Assembly (NCBI RefSeq): GCF_001435895.1
Contig: NZ_AZFZ01000021.1
Span: forward strand, 1-42,707
DNA: 42,707 nucleotides
Source: Lentilactobacillus parafarraginis DSM 18390 = JCM 14109
Lineage (GTDB): Bacteria > Bacillota > Bacilli > Lactobacillales > Lactobacillaceae
Direction: 5' to 3'
Shown: positions 24,389 to 33,289 of the stretch, in pieces
How the letters are laid out: each line of letters starts with the position of its first letter
How positions within the stretch are numbered: the stretch's first letter is position 1
Position numbers and translations under genes: made by a program
The notes under the pieces: generated by a model
Seen by the model: only the letters and a program-made list of their open reading frames with translations
Told to the model about the DNA's origin: nothing
The model's database searches: none

Positions 24389-24946
24389 ATGGCAACGAAA
24401 TATCAAGCAAAGATTACCGCATTGAATGGTGACAAATTGGGCTATCAGCCAACGGGGGAAGCTGACTTTACGATTGATGGCGATACCTTAACCGTTGAAA
24501 TTACGATGGATCATACATCACCAAATACTCAGCATTGGATGCATTTCCATGGCTTTCCGGATGGTCAGGATGCCCAACCGGCAACCGCTGCTCAGGACAC
24601 TAACTATGATGGTTACGTTGATTTACCAGAAACCGAACCAGTTTCGGGAACCACAATGGTGCCGTTTAACGACAAGCCCGAAGACATGAACATTCCAACT
24701 GATACCTACCCGACTTCGGATGCGAACGGTCATTTCCATTACGTAAAGAAAGTGCCGTTAGCTGATATTCAGAAGAAATTCAAAGAAACCTTTAACGATG
24801 ATGATCTCCGATTGGATAAACGGGTGATTTATATTCACGGCATCCCGGATTCCGTGGAGTTACCTGACACGGTGCAGGGCAGTGTGATGCACTATGATCC
24901 GCATACCACTTTACCAATTGCAACTGGAAAGATTGAACGGGCTTAG
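24389..24946 (+). CDS. CHRD-like protein with an EF-hand-type calcium loop
   Basis: A 185-residue protein without signal peptide or membrane segment. The first half looks like the CHRD/Cu-Zn superoxide dismutase-type beta fold: strand-rich, with a His cluster HWMHFHGFPDG (His49, His52, His54). Directly after it comes DTNYDGYVDLPE (residues 70-81), which fits the canonical EF-hand loop at every ligand position (D1, N3, D5, G6, V8, D9, E12). A second His-rich strand, GHFHYVKKVPLADIQKKF, lies near residue 120, and IYIHGIP near 150. Metal binding, perhaps calcium plus another ion at the histidines, is likely but unproven; a superoxide dismutase role is not supported. AAAGGGG precedes the ATG. Function unknown. 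Confidence 0.7.
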   Translation: MATKYQAKITALNGDKLGYQPTGEADFTIDGDTLTVEITMDHTSPNTQHWMHFHGFPDGQDAQPATAAQDTNYDGYVDLPETEPVSGTTMVPFNDKPEDMNIPTDTYPTSDANGHFHYVKKVPLADIQKKFKETFNDDDLRLDKRVIYIHGIPDSVELPDTVQGSVMHYDPHTTLPIATGKIERA

Positions 24947-25026
24947 CAAAAATGACGCTCAGAGATTCTAGAAGCGTCGGCCCCTTGATGCTTTTATGAT
25001 GTGAAAAATCAATGAAAATTAATCGC

Positions 25027-25067
25027 ACAATCGGTTAGTCCTTCTGAATTGGACAACCGATTTTTTA
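25027..25067 (+). terminator. Terminator of the CHRD-like gene
   Basis: AATCGGTTAGTCC (25027-25039) pairs with GGACAACCGATT (25049-25060) with one bulge, followed by TTTTATT. Confidence 0.85.
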
Positions 25068-25106
25068 TTGCCTGGTCAGGCGGTTAACAAAATCATCGCT
25101 AAATGA

Positions 25107-25134
25107 TTGACTTTTAAATCCCACTTGCTATAAT
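25107..25134 (+). promoter_or_regulatory. Promoter of the ABC exporter-MarR operon
   Basis: TTGACT (25107-25112), a 16-base spacer, and perfect TATAAT (25129-25134) preceded by TGC (extended -10). Confidence 0.88.
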
Positions 25135-25135
25135 G

Positions 25136-25149
25136 ATTAGCATGCTAAT
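25136..25149 (+). promoter_or_regulatory. Palindromic operator 1, probable MarR site
   Basis: ATTAGCATGCTAAT is a perfect 14-base palindrome beginning two bases after the -10, covering the transcription start. The same 12-mer recurs at 25198-25209. Confidence 0.75.
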
Positions 25150-25197
25150 TAAATGAAACAAAGCTGCTTGATTTTCAAAATACTTGAGCAATAAAGA

Positions 25198-25209
25198 TTA
25201 GCATGCTAA
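25198..25209 (+). promoter_or_regulatory. Palindromic operator 2, probable MarR site
   Basis: A second copy of TTAGCATGCTAA, centred 61 bases (about six helical turns) from operator 1, between the promoter and the ribosome-binding site of the first ABC gene. Confidence 0.75.
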
Positions 25210-25231
25210 CAAGTCGATTGGAGATGACGGA

Positions 25232-26998
25232 ATGTTCAAACTATTAAGACGCTTCAATAAGCGGGAATATTCAATGATTGTCATTAGCACCGTTTTCATT
25301 GCGGCGCAGGTGTGGCTTGAATTGAAAATTCCGGATTATATGACTCAGATTACCAACGCTCTGGGAACCCGGGGATCCACAACAATGGATATTTTAAAAC
25401 CCGGTAGTATTATGTTGGGCCTGTCAATTCTGAGTATGATTTCGGCGGTGATTGTGGGATACTTTGCCGCTAGGGTTGCCGCCGGCTTTAGTGCCCGGCT
25501 TCGGGGAAACGTCTTTAATCAGGTCATGGATTACTCGACTGAGGACATCAACCAATTTTCAATTCCTAGTTTACTGACGCGATCAACAAATGATATTACC
25601 CAGATTCAACAATTTATCGCTATGGGGCTTCAGGTCATTATCAAGGCGCCAATTATGGCAGTCTGGGCGATCACTAAGATTGCCAATAAGGGGTGGCAGT
25701 GGACCATGGCAACCGGGATTGCGGTTCTGTTGTTGGTTGTCATGCTGACATTCGTTCTGGTACTGGTTCAACCGCGATTCAAGATTGTCCAGCGCCTAAC
25801 AGATGCATTGAACCAAACCACCCGCGAAAACTTGAGCGGTCTACGAGTGGTTCACGCATTTAACGCCGAGAACTTCCAAAATAAGAAGTTTGATCAGGCC
25901 AACGATCGGTTAACCTCAACCAACCTGTTTGCTAATCGGGTGTTAGCCCTGATGAATCCAGTGATGACGTTAATTTCAAATGGATTGACGCTGGCCGTTT
26001 ATGCAATTGGCGCCATTCTAATTGAAAATGCCGCAATGGGCGTGGGCCGACTCACACTTTTCAGTAACATGATCGTATTTTCATCATATGCCATGCAGGT
26101 AATTCTCGCGTTCCTGCTGCTGTCAATCATCTTTGTGATCCTGCCAAGAGTAACGGTTTCTGCTGGTCGGGTTAACAACGTGTTGGCCGTGCGTCCCGGC
26201 ATCCACTACGAAACCAAGACCAAGGCCCCAATTCGCAGTAAGGGGACCGTGGAATTTCAGGATGTCTCCTTTAAGTTTAAGGATGCCGAGGCCAACGCGA
26301 TCGAGCACCTGTCGTTCAAGGCAGAACCGGGCCAAACCATTGCGTTTATTGGCTCTACTGGTAGCGGGAAGAGCACGGTGCTGAATTTGCTGGCACGGCA
26401 GGCCGACGTCACTTCAGGAAGGATTTTGGTCGATGGGGTTGATATTCGAGACTATTCCGAATCCGATTTGAATAATCTGATGGGATACATTCCGCAAAAG
26501 GCCGTTTTGTTCAGCGGGACCGTGCGATCAAACATTGATTTTGGTGAAAACGCCCGCGCTAAAAAGATGACCGATCAAACCATCTATGCGGCCTTGGACA
26601 TTGCTCAGGCCCGTGACTTCATTGATGCCGATGAGCGGGGCTTAGACGCGCCGGTTGCCCAACACGGGGATAATTTCTCCGGTGGTCAAAAACAACGACT
26701 CGCAATCGCTCGGGCAATTGCGCGGGATCCGGAAATCTTGATGTTTGATGATTCATTTTCAGCGCTGGATTATGCCACTGACCGTCAGTTGCGGGATGCG
26801 CTGAAAAAAGATCGTCGCCAGACAACCAAACTGATTGTTGCCCAGCGAATTAGCACGATTATGGATGCTGACCAGATTGTGGTGCTTGAAAATGGACGGG
26901 TTGCCGGTAAGGGAACCCATGAAGCCTTATTAAAGAATAATCAGGTTTACCAAGAAATTGCATATTCTCAATTATCAAAGGAGGAACTGGCCGAATGA
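25232..26998 (+). CDS. ABC exporter half-transporter, degenerate-site subunit
   Basis: Membrane domain with six helices (about residues 15-310) fused to an ATPase domain (about 335-588), the layout of multidrug half-transporters such as LmrC/BmrC. Walker A is GSTGSGKST (from 374) and the signature is an intact SGGQ (483-486). The Walker B reads LMFDD, with Asp507 in place of the catalytic Glu, and the switch residue is Gln538 instead of His (VAQR). These changes define the non-hydrolysing site of a heterodimeric exporter whose partner is the next gene; the two overlap by four bases. It probably exports a hydrophobic drug or lipid-like compound. Substrate unknown. Confidence 0.9.
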   Translation: MFKLLRRFNKREYSMIVISTVFIAAQVWLELKIPDYMTQITNALGTRGSTTMDILKPGSIMLGLSILSMISAVIVGYFAARVAAGFSARLRGNVFNQVMDYSTEDINQFSIPSLLTRSTNDITQIQQFIAMGLQVIIKAPIMAVWAITKIANKGWQWTMATGIAVLLLVVMLTFVLVLVQPRFKIVQRLTDALNQTTRENLSGLRVVHAFNAENFQNKKFDQANDRLTSTNLFANRVLALMNPVMTLISNGLTLAVYAIGAILIENAAMGVGRLTLFSNMIVFSSYAMQVILAFLLLSIIFVILPRVTVSAGRVNNVLAVRPGIHYETKTKAPIRSKGTVEFQDVSFKFKDAEANAIEHLSFKAEPGQTIAFIGSTGSGKSTVLNLLARQADVTSGRILVDGVDIRDYSESDLNNLMGYIPQKAVLFSGTVRSNIDFGENARAKKMTDQTIYAALDIAQARDFIDADERGLDAPVAQHGDNFSGGQKQRLAIARAIARDPEILMFDDSFSALDYATDRQLRDALKKDRRQTTKLIVAQRISTIMDADQIVVLENGRVAGKGTHEALLKNNQVYQEIAYSQLSKEELAE

Positions 26999-28746
26999 AG
27001 AAGAAAACAGGAATTCTTGCCGGAATTCGAAAGTATGGTCATTCGTATTTTCCCCAGCTGATTATTGCGATTGTTTTGGCCGCTTTAGGAAGTATCACGA
27101 CCATCATCGGCCCCAATCAGCTGAGTAAAATTACCAATTTGATTGCCAAAGGATTACGCGGCAGCGTGGATGTGAACCACGTCATGAAAATCGTCATCAT
27201 TTTAGCGATCATTTATGGTGCCGGCGCATTAATGTCGTATGGTCAGGGATTCTTAATGGCTAACGTATCGCAAAATTTCACCCGCGATTTACGGGCTAAG
27301 ATTAGTCAGAAAATCAACCACCTGCCAATTTCATACTATGACAAGCATGACGAAGGTGATACACTCAGTCGGGTCACAAACGATTTGGATACGTTTGGGC
27401 AGGCCCTGAACCAAAGTTTGGGGACCCTGATTTCGTCTGTAGTTCTGATTGTCGGGACGATCGTGATGATGTCAGTTACAAATTGGATCTTAAGTTTAAC
27501 GGCGATTGTTTCCGCGGTGATCGGAATGATTGGAACAATTTTGCTGATGCAGCATTCACAAAAGTACTTTAATCAGCAGCAGAATAATTTGGCAGCCGTT
27601 TCCGGGTACGTTGAAGAAACATACACCGGCCACCAAGTGGTTAAAACATACAATAACACCGAGAATGCCAGGAAAGAATTTTCGAACCGGAATGAAAAAT
27701 TGGCAACCAGCGTTTGGAAATCGCAGTTCATTTCCGGAATTATGCAGCCGCTGATGAACTTCATTGGCAATTTTGGGTACGTGGCCGTCAGCGTTGTTGG
27801 CGCCTTGTTGGTGTTAAACAACACGATCTCAATTGGGGTCGTTGTGGCGTTCATGGTTTACGTTCGGATCTTTACCCAGCCGCTCTCACAGGTGACTCAA
27901 GCGTTTGCGAGTCTTCAATCCGCTCAGGCCGGATTGTATCGGGTTCTCGAATTCCTTGAAGAACCGGAAGATACTGACAACGACCACGCCACAAATGAGC
28001 TGACCGATACGGGTGGCCGAATCGAATTTGACCACGTTTCGTTTGGCTATCAAAAGGACACCCCAATCATTAAGGACTTTAATGCGGTCGTTGAACCGGG
28101 TCAGAAGGTCGCGATTGTTGGCCCAACCGGTTCTGGGAAAACGACTTTAATCAGCCTGCTGATGGGCTTTTATCCGCTTAACAGCGGGGCAATTAAAATT
28201 GACGGCCAGGATATCCGAACCGTCACAAAAGAAAGCATCCGGGAGCAGTTTGACATGGTGCTTCAGGATGCGTGGTTATTTGAAGATACCGTGATGAATA
28301 ATTTAAAGTATAACCATCCAGAAATTGATGACCGGCGAGTGATCGAAGCGGCTCAAGCTGTCGGGATTGATCATTTTATTCGAACGCTGCCGCAGGGATA
28401 CAATACCGTCCTCGATGATTCTGTTACCCTTTCAGTTGGCCAAAAGCAGTTGATGACCATTGCCAGAGCGCTGGTTCGCAACCGGCCAATGCTGATTTTG
28501 GATGAGGCGACCAGTTCGGTGGACACGCGGACTGAGGAACAGCTTCAAAAGGCAATGGATATCCTCACGAAGGGCCGAACATCACTGGTTATTGCCCATC
28601 GTCTTTCGACCATTAAGAACGCTGATAAAATTATCGTTTTGAAGGATGGGCAAATCCTCGAAACCGGCAACCACGATGAACTAATGTCGCAAAACGGCTT
28701 TTATGCTAATCTATACAATAGTCAGTTTGAGAGCTTGACGGCATAG
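26995..28746 (+). CDS. ABC exporter half-transporter, catalytic subunit
   Basis: Partner of the preceding half-transporter (LmrD/BmrD-like), 583 residues with membrane helices to about residue 310 and an ATPase domain after 340. It has Walker A GPTGSGKTT (376-384), intact Walker B ILDEA with catalytic Glu504, and switch His535. Its signature is LSVGQ instead of LSGGQ (479-483). Because each composite site joins Walker motifs of one subunit to the signature of the other, the altered signature falls in the same site as the first subunit's Asp507, leaving one fully competent site. Co-regulated with the MarR gene 15 bases downstream. Confidence 0.92.
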   Translation: MKKKTGILAGIRKYGHSYFPQLIIAIVLAALGSITTIIGPNQLSKITNLIAKGLRGSVDVNHVMKIVIILAIIYGAGALMSYGQGFLMANVSQNFTRDLRAKISQKINHLPISYYDKHDEGDTLSRVTNDLDTFGQALNQSLGTLISSVVLIVGTIVMMSVTNWILSLTAIVSAVIGMIGTILLMQHSQKYFNQQQNNLAAVSGYVEETYTGHQVVKTYNNTENARKEFSNRNEKLATSVWKSQFISGIMQPLMNFIGNFGYVAVSVVGALLVLNNTISIGVVVAFMVYVRIFTQPLSQVTQAFASLQSAQAGLYRVLEFLEEPEDTDNDHATNELTDTGGRIEFDHVSFGYQKDTPIIKDFNAVVEPGQKVAIVGPTGSGKTTLISLLMGFYPLNSGAIKIDGQDIRTVTKESIREQFDMVLQDAWLFEDTVMNNLKYNHPEIDDRRVIEAAQAVGIDHFIRTLPQGYNTVLDDSVTLSVGQKQLMTIARALVRNRPMLILDEATSSVDTRTEEQLQKAMDILTKGRTSLVIAHRLSTIKNADKIIVLKDGQILETGNHDELMSQNGFYANLYNSQFESLTA

Positions 28747-28761
28747 AGAAGAGGTAGGTAA

Positions 28762-29211
28762 ATGGATAATGTCCAACTAGGGCCATTAATTAAAGCGGTT
28801 AATACGCTTTTTGAACGCGACATTGATAATCAGCTCACCAACAGTGAAGACGCACCCGGGCTAACGGGAACGCAGGCCCAGTTACTGGGATATCTGTTGC
28901 AGCAATCCGATCAGGAGATCTATCAGCGCGATCTAGAAAATGTTTTTAACCTGAGCCGCCCGACAATTAACGGCTTGGTGAAACGATTAAGGGAAGGCGG
29001 TTTCGTGGAAGTCATCCCTTCTCAAGAAGATAAACGTTTTAAGCAGGTCCGGTTATCTCCTAAAACCGAAGCGAAAATGCGCGAACACCAGCCTGAATTT
29101 GAAAGGGCCTTTATTGATTTGGAAGCCAAAATGACCAGGGGGATGTCAACGCAGGATGTTCGAACGTTGAAGACCCTGCTTAAAAGCTGCTTGGATAATT
29201 TAAAGGGCTAG
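28762..29211 (+). CDS. MarR-family transcriptional regulator
   Basis: A 149-residue winged-helix regulator. The helix-turn-helix is at about residues 52-75 (IYQRDLENVFNLSRPTINGL) and the wing at SQEDKRFKQVRLS, with flanking helices for dimerisation. MarR proteins usually repress a nearby exporter and release DNA when they bind its substrate. Here the gene closes the exporter operon, so it probably represses its own promoter through the two TTAGCATGCTAA palindromes. The ribosome-binding site GAAGAGGTAGG precedes ATG 28762. The ligand is unknown. Confidence 0.9.
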   Translation: MDNVQLGPLIKAVNTLFERDIDNQLTNSEDAPGLTGTQAQLLGYLLQQSDQEIYQRDLENVFNLSRPTINGLVKRLREGGFVEVIPSQEDKRFKQVRLSPKTEAKMREHQPEFERAFIDLEAKMTRGMSTQDVRTLKTLLKSCLDNLKG

Positions 29212-29341
29212 GGGCATTTTGCTTCTAAGGCAGTGATGATCCTGATGAGTGATTGACTGCCGCTTAAATAACGAAGGTATTCATATGGCCATGATGATCG
29301 CATAGATAAATTCAAATAGCTGTGCTTTCTTACCATAGTCC

Positions 29342-29392
29342 AATCCCTCTAACGTCTCTGAATTTTATGAGAAACGTTAGGGGGATTTTTTT
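29342..29392 (+). terminator. Terminator of the ABC-MarR operon
   Basis: ATCCCTCTAACGTCTC pairs imperfectly with GAGAAACGTTAGGGGGAT around a short loop, then seven T. The remaining bases of 29212-29544 hold no gene. Confidence 0.88.
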
Positions 29393-29461
29393 ACTATTCA
29401 GATAACCGCTTCCATTGCTGACCTACTGCAAATTCCATTTTTAACGCTTACAATTATTAAG

Positions 29462-29475
29462 TTAGGTATTCCTAA
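29462..29475 (+). promoter_or_regulatory. DtxR/MntR-type dyad upstream of mntH
   Basis: TTAGG-TATT-CCTAA is a perfect interrupted palindrome 70 bases before mntH. It resembles DtxR-family operators. For a manganese importer, repression by an MntR-like protein at high manganese is the obvious reading. No regulator gene is adjacent and the promoter elements around it are weak. Confidence 0.5.
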
Positions 29476-29537
29476 AATATGGTTTACTTACATTTAAATC
29501 ATGGTAACATTAGATTTGAAATTAAAAGGAGGTACTT

Positions 29538-29558
29538 ATGAACAATGGTAAAGAATAA
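29538..29558 (+). CDS. Six-codon frame overlapping the mntH start
   Basis: ATG at 29538 lies five bases after AAAGGAGG, ideal spacing, and encodes MNNGKE then TAA. The mntH ATG (29545) is seven bases further on in another frame, at a long spacing of twelve from the same ribosome-binding site. Either ribosomes choose between two starts, with the mini-frame tuning mntH translation, or the mini-frame is accidental. Confidence 0.3.
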   Translation: MNNGKE

Positions 29559-31140
29559 GGCGCCAAAGAAGCAACATTTGATTCATTATGCTAACGGCCC
29601 TTCCTTGGAAGAAATTAACGGAACCATTTCCGTTCCAAAGGGGCGCGGGTTTTGGAAAACGTTATTTATGTATTCTGGACCGGGTGCGTTAGTTGCAGTA
29701 GGGTACATGGATCCCGGAAACTGGTCAACGTCAATCACCGGTGGTCAAAACTTTGAGTATCTATTAATGTCTGTTATCTTGATATCGAGTTTAATTGCGA
29801 TGTTGCTTCAGTACATGGCGGCTAAACTGGGGATTGTGTCTCAGATGGATTTGGCCCAAGCAATTCGGGCGCGAACCAGCAAAACCCTTGGGATCGTTTT
29901 ATGGATTTTGACCGAGTTTGCGATTATGGCGACGGATATTGCCGAAGTTATCGGGGCTGCGATTGCCCTTTATCTCTTGTTCCACATTCCGCTTGTGTAT
30001 GCCGTATTCATCACGGTATTTGATGTGCTGCTTTTGCTATTATTGACGAAGGTTGGGTTTCGAAAAATTGAAGCAATTGTTGTTTGTTTGATTCTTGTCA
30101 TTTTATTTGTATTTGTTTACGAAGTTGCTTTGTCCGAACCAAACTTCGCGGCGATGTTTAAGGGATTGATTCCAACTGGCCAAACATTCTCAGGTACCGA
30201 TCATGTCAATGGCGATACACCATTAACGGGTGCCTTGGGAATTATCGGGGCCACCGTAATGCCCCATAACCTGTATCTTCACTCGGCAATTTCGCAAACG
30301 CGAAAGGTTGATCATAATGACCAGGAAGATGTTGCTCGAACGGTTCGCTTTTCAACTTGGGATTCAAATATCCAGCTGTCATTTGCGTTCGTGATCAACT
30401 CACTGCTATTGATCATGGGAGTTGCCGTATTCAAGACCGGGGCCGTTAAAGACCCATCGTTCTTTGGGCTGTTTGATGCCTTATCGAATACATCAATGCT
30501 CAGCAACGGGATTTTGATTGCGGTTGCCAAGTCCGGGATCTTATCAATTCTGTTTGCCGTTGCGTTGCTGGCTTCAGGTCAAAATTCAACTATTACCGGA
30601 ACGTTAACCGGACAGGTTATCATGGAAGGCTTCATTCATATGAAGATGCCGCTGTGGCTTCGTCGTCTGGTTACGCGATTAATTTCAGTCATTCCGGTTT
30701 TAATTTGCGTGGCAATGACCAGCGGCCAATCGCCGATTCGGCAGCACGAGGCGTTGAACACATTGATGAATAATTCCCAGGTATTTCTGGCGTTTGCCCT
30801 GCCATTTTCAATGTTGCCGTTACTCATGATGACGGATAATTCAAAGGAAATGGGTGAGCGCTTTAAGAACACGCTATGGGTTAAGGTTCTGGGGTGGTTC
30901 TCCGTTTTAGCCCTCACATTTCTGAATATGAAGGGCTTGCCCGATAATATCGCCAGCTTCTTTGGCGATAACCCTTCGGCGAGTCAATTAACTTTCGCCC
31001 ATACCATCGCGTACGTCATTATTGTTGCCATTGTGCTCCTGCTCATTTGGACCGTTTACGACCTTTATCAAAGTCGCAATAAAATGCCGCAACGATTTGA
31101 AACAACGGCTGAACATTATGATGAAAGTGCGAATGATTAG
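29545..31140 (+). CDS. mntH: Nramp-family Mn2+/H+ symporter
   Basis: A 531-residue membrane protein with about eleven to twelve helices that imports manganese (and some iron or cadmium) with protons. Both Nramp metal-binding motifs are present: [12 protein letters not shown] in helix 1 and [10 protein letters not shown] in helix 6. Manganese accumulation is a major oxidative-stress defence in lactobacilli. The start is ATG 29545, since an in-frame stop lies just upstream; an out-of-frame ATG at 29538 is better placed for the ribosome-binding site. The universal stress protein gene follows after 35 bases, so the two are likely one transcript, and a DtxR-type dyad lies upstream. Confidence 0.95.
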   Translation: MVKNKAPKKQHLIHYANGPSLEEINGTISVPKGRGFWKTLFMYSGPGALVAVGYMDPGNWSTSITGGQNFEYLLMSVILISSLIAMLLQYMAAKLGIVSQMDLAQAIRARTSKTLGIVLWILTEFAIMATDIAEVIGAAIALYLLFHIPLVYAVFITVFDVLLLLLLTKVGFRKIEAIVVCLILVILFVFVYEVALSEPNFAAMFKGLIPTGQTFSGTDHVNGDTPLTGALGIIGATVMPHNLYLHSAISQTRKVDHNDQEDVARTVRFSTWDSNIQLSFAFVINSLLLIMGVAVFKTGAVKDPSFFGLFDALSNTSMLSNGILIAVAKSGILSILFAVALLASGQNSTITGTLTGQVIMEGFIHMKMPLWLRRLVTRLISVIPVLICVAMTSGQSPIRQHEALNTLMNNSQVFLAFALPFSMLPLLMMTDNSKEMGERFKNTLWVKVLGWFSVLALTFLNMKGLPDNIASFFGDNPSASQLTFAHTIAYVIIVAIVLLLIWTVYDLYQSRNKMPQRFETTAEHYDESAND

Positions 31141-31175
31141 CGTTATTATTTAATCAGAGGGAGGGACACAATTTA

Positions 31176-31625
31176 ATGGATAATAATGATATGCCACACA
31201 CAAAATTTAAACGAATTTTAGTTGGTGTTGATGACTCACCTGATGCACAGCTGGCCTTTCGGTACGCAATTTCCGAAGCCCGGATGTCAGACGCAGACCT
31301 TATCATTACCTCCGTATTGGAGCACGATGATATGAATGTTTACCAAGCACTCAGCAAAGACTACGTGCATGGCGAACGCGCTGAACTGGCGCAACATCTC
31401 AATCAGTATCGTGATTTGGCGCTGCGTGCCGGGGTTAAAAAGGTTGATACTGTCATTGACGAAGGCGATCCTGGTGAAGTGATCGTTAAGACGATTATTC
31501 CAGCAGTTAAGGCTGATTTGTTAATTGTTGGTTCGTTGTCAAAAACTGGGGTTCGCAAGTACTTTGGTTCCCAAGCTGCTTATATGGCAAAATATTCACC
31601 AATTTCAGTGATGGTTGTGCGATAA
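31176..31625 (+). CDS. Universal stress protein (UspA family)
   Basis: A 149-residue single-domain UspA protein. It starts the fold with FKRILVGVDDSPDAQLAF and carries the ATP-binding G-2x-G-9x-G(S/T) pattern near the C-terminus (VGSLSKTGVRKYFGSQAAYM), so it is probably the ATP-binding type. UspA proteins are cytosolic and help survival under stress by mechanisms still unclear. The gene follows mntH with AGGGAGG upstream; a shared transcript suggests a link to manganese or oxidative stress. A terminator follows. Confidence 0.92.
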   Translation: MDNNDMPHTKFKRILVGVDDSPDAQLAFRYAISEARMSDADLIITSVLEHDDMNVYQALSKDYVHGERAELAQHLNQYRDLALRAGVKKVDTVIDEGDPGEVIVKTIIPAVKADLLIVGSLSKTGVRKYFGSQAAYMAKYSPISVMVVR

Positions 31626-31658
31626 TTGAAATAGATAATTAAATCACAATTCAGCGAA

Positions 31659-31707
31659 AGGAGCAGGTACGATCACACCGTACTCGCTTCTTTTGCATTT
31701 TTTGGGG
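31659..31707 (+). terminator. Terminator of mntH-usp
   Basis: GAGCAGGTACG (31661-31671) pairs with CGTACTCGCTTC with one mismatch, followed by TTTTGCATTTTTT, just before the MFS gene. Confidence 0.78.
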
Positions 31708-31717
31708 GAAGATCAAA

Positions 31718-33079
31718 ATGGTGTTAACTGAAAAGAGTCGAAAGTGGTTTGTGGGAACACTGCTGTTAGGGACATTTACCATGTCGATTAGCCAGTCGTC
31801 ATTATCGACGGCGTACCCAACTTTTATGCGCTACTTTAATTTGCCGGCGAGCACGATCGCTTGGCTGACCACCGGGTTTATGCTGATTATGTCAGTGGTC
31901 ATGCCGTTATCCCCGTGGCTCATGGATAACTTTAGATTCAAGCCGCTGTACTTAACGCTGCTGATTAACTTTGTCGTCGGCACGTTAATCGTGATTTTTG
32001 CGCCCAACTTTTTGATTATGATGGTTGGCCGGCTGATGGAAGGCTTTAGTGTCGGGGTGCTTTTTCCTTCCTACCAGTCCATTATTCTGGAAATTACGCC
32101 TCAGGATAAACGGGGAACGGTTATGGGGACCGTTGGCTTGGTAATGGGGTCGGCGCTCGCCGTTGGACCAATTGTTTCCGGGGTCATTCTTCAAGTGATG
32201 AGCTGGCAGGCGATTTTTGGGTTCTTCCTGGTTGTTCTCTCGGCAGTATTTTTGCTTGCTTTGAAGACGGTTGTCAGTCCGTTGAAATTAAAAACGACAC
32301 ATTTCGATTTTATTTCCGTCTTTATGTCTTTAGGAATCATTGGATTACTTTACTTTATTAATGAAATTTCTCATATGACGGTTACCAATTACGTTAATTG
32401 GGGAATCCTGATTGTGTCGGTCATTCTGCTTTACTTATTTGTTCGTCGTCAGCTGAAGATGCCGATGCCGCTTCTGCGATTGGATATTTTGAAGATCGGG
32501 AACTTTGATTTGGGGGTTGCGTTAACATCACTCTCATATATGTCCCTGATTACGATTACCATCGTGATGCCGTTATACTACCAACAGGCCTTGGGACTGA
32601 GCCCGTTTTGGTCCGGGATGGCGCTGGTACCAGCCGCTGCCTTTCTATCATGGTTAAACCGGCGAAGCGGCCGTTTAGCCGACCGAATTGGTTTTAAACC
32701 GGTTATCGCCATTGGCTTTGGCTTATTCATCATTGGCTGGGGCGGTTTACTGCTGCTATCTGGGTTACGAAATATTTGGGTCGGGATTATCTGCACGATG
32801 ATTGTCGAAGCCGGCAACGCGTTTGCGATGATGCCGGCAACCACACTTGGTGCCAATTCATTGACCAATGATTTGATTCCCCACGGGTCATCCATTATTG
32901 CGACCTTCCGCCAAATCATGGGATCCACGGCGATTGTGCTGGCAACCGTGATTTTGGGGAACGGGAACTTTAACGCGGTGTTTGCGACCTTCTTGGTCAT
33001 GGAAATTGCCGCTTTGGGATTGGCATTTATGATCAAGGACACCACCGCGCAGCGCAGTGCATATGCCACCCAACGTTAA
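31718..33079 (+). CDS. MFS drug-exporter-like transporter
   Basis: A 453-residue membrane protein with twelve to fourteen helices. MFS landmarks are the GRLMEGFSVGVLFPSYQSI segment (motif-B-like Arg in helix 4), the cytosolic loop DKRGTVMG, and helix 5 GSALAVGPIVSGVI, the motif C of antiporter-type exporters. The overall pattern (helix 1 SLSTAYPTF, then ITWLTTG-like AWLTTGFMLIMSV) is that of the DHA2/EmrB-like drug:H+ antiporters, so efflux of a toxic compound is the likely role; substrate unknown. GGGGGAAG precedes ATG 31718. It has its own terminator, and the hairpin upstream suggests an independent or partial read-through transcript. Confidence 0.85.
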   Translation: MVLTEKSRKWFVGTLLLGTFTMSISQSSLSTAYPTFMRYFNLPASTIAWLTTGFMLIMSVVMPLSPWLMDNFRFKPLYLTLLINFVVGTLIVIFAPNFLIMMVGRLMEGFSVGVLFPSYQSIILEITPQDKRGTVMGTVGLVMGSALAVGPIVSGVILQVMSWQAIFGFFLVVLSAVFLLALKTVVSPLKLKTTHFDFISVFMSLGIIGLLYFINEISHMTVTNYVNWGILIVSVILLYLFVRRQLKMPMPLLRLDILKIGNFDLGVALTSLSYMSLITITIVMPLYYQQALGLSPFWSGMALVPAAAFLSWLNRRSGRLADRIGFKPVIAIGFGLFIIGWGGLLLLSGLRNIWVGIICTMIVEAGNAFAMMPATTLGANSLTNDLIPHGSSIIATFRQIMGSTAIVLATVILGNGNFNAVFATFLVMEIAALGLAFMIKDTTAQRSAYATQR

Positions 33080-33119
33080 TTTTTCCAAAGATATTACTTA
33101 TAAATAATGAATTTAATTT

Positions 33120-33147
33120 GGATGTATACGGTTTACATCCTTTTTTT
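33120..33147 (+). terminator. Terminator of the MFS gene
   Basis: GGATGTA (33120-33126) and TACATCC (33134-33140) flank a short loop, followed by seven T. Confidence 0.85.
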
Positions 33148-33243
33148 ATGCACTTTTTTATTGTGAATGAAAGTTATTTTCATCAATAGATTATGTCAGT
33201 AACGGTATAGTGAATGTGGTTTTGAAAATCACAAGGCAATTAA

Positions 33244-33272
33244 TTGTAACCATTTTCAGAATGTGCTATTCT
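33244..33272 (+). promoter_or_regulatory. Promoter of the succinate-semialdehyde dehydrogenase gene
   Basis: TTGTAA (33244-33249), exactly 17 bases, TATTCT (33267-33272) preceded by TGC (extended -10). This gives a leader of about 105 bases. Confidence 0.65.
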
Positions 33273-33289
33273 TCTAGTAGATGCTTAAA

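Noticed and set aside
24389-24946. Cu/Zn superoxide dismutase annotation for the CHRD-like protein
   Set aside because: The His cluster is suggestive, but the full copper/zinc ligand set and the conserved Arg and disulfide pattern are not visible.
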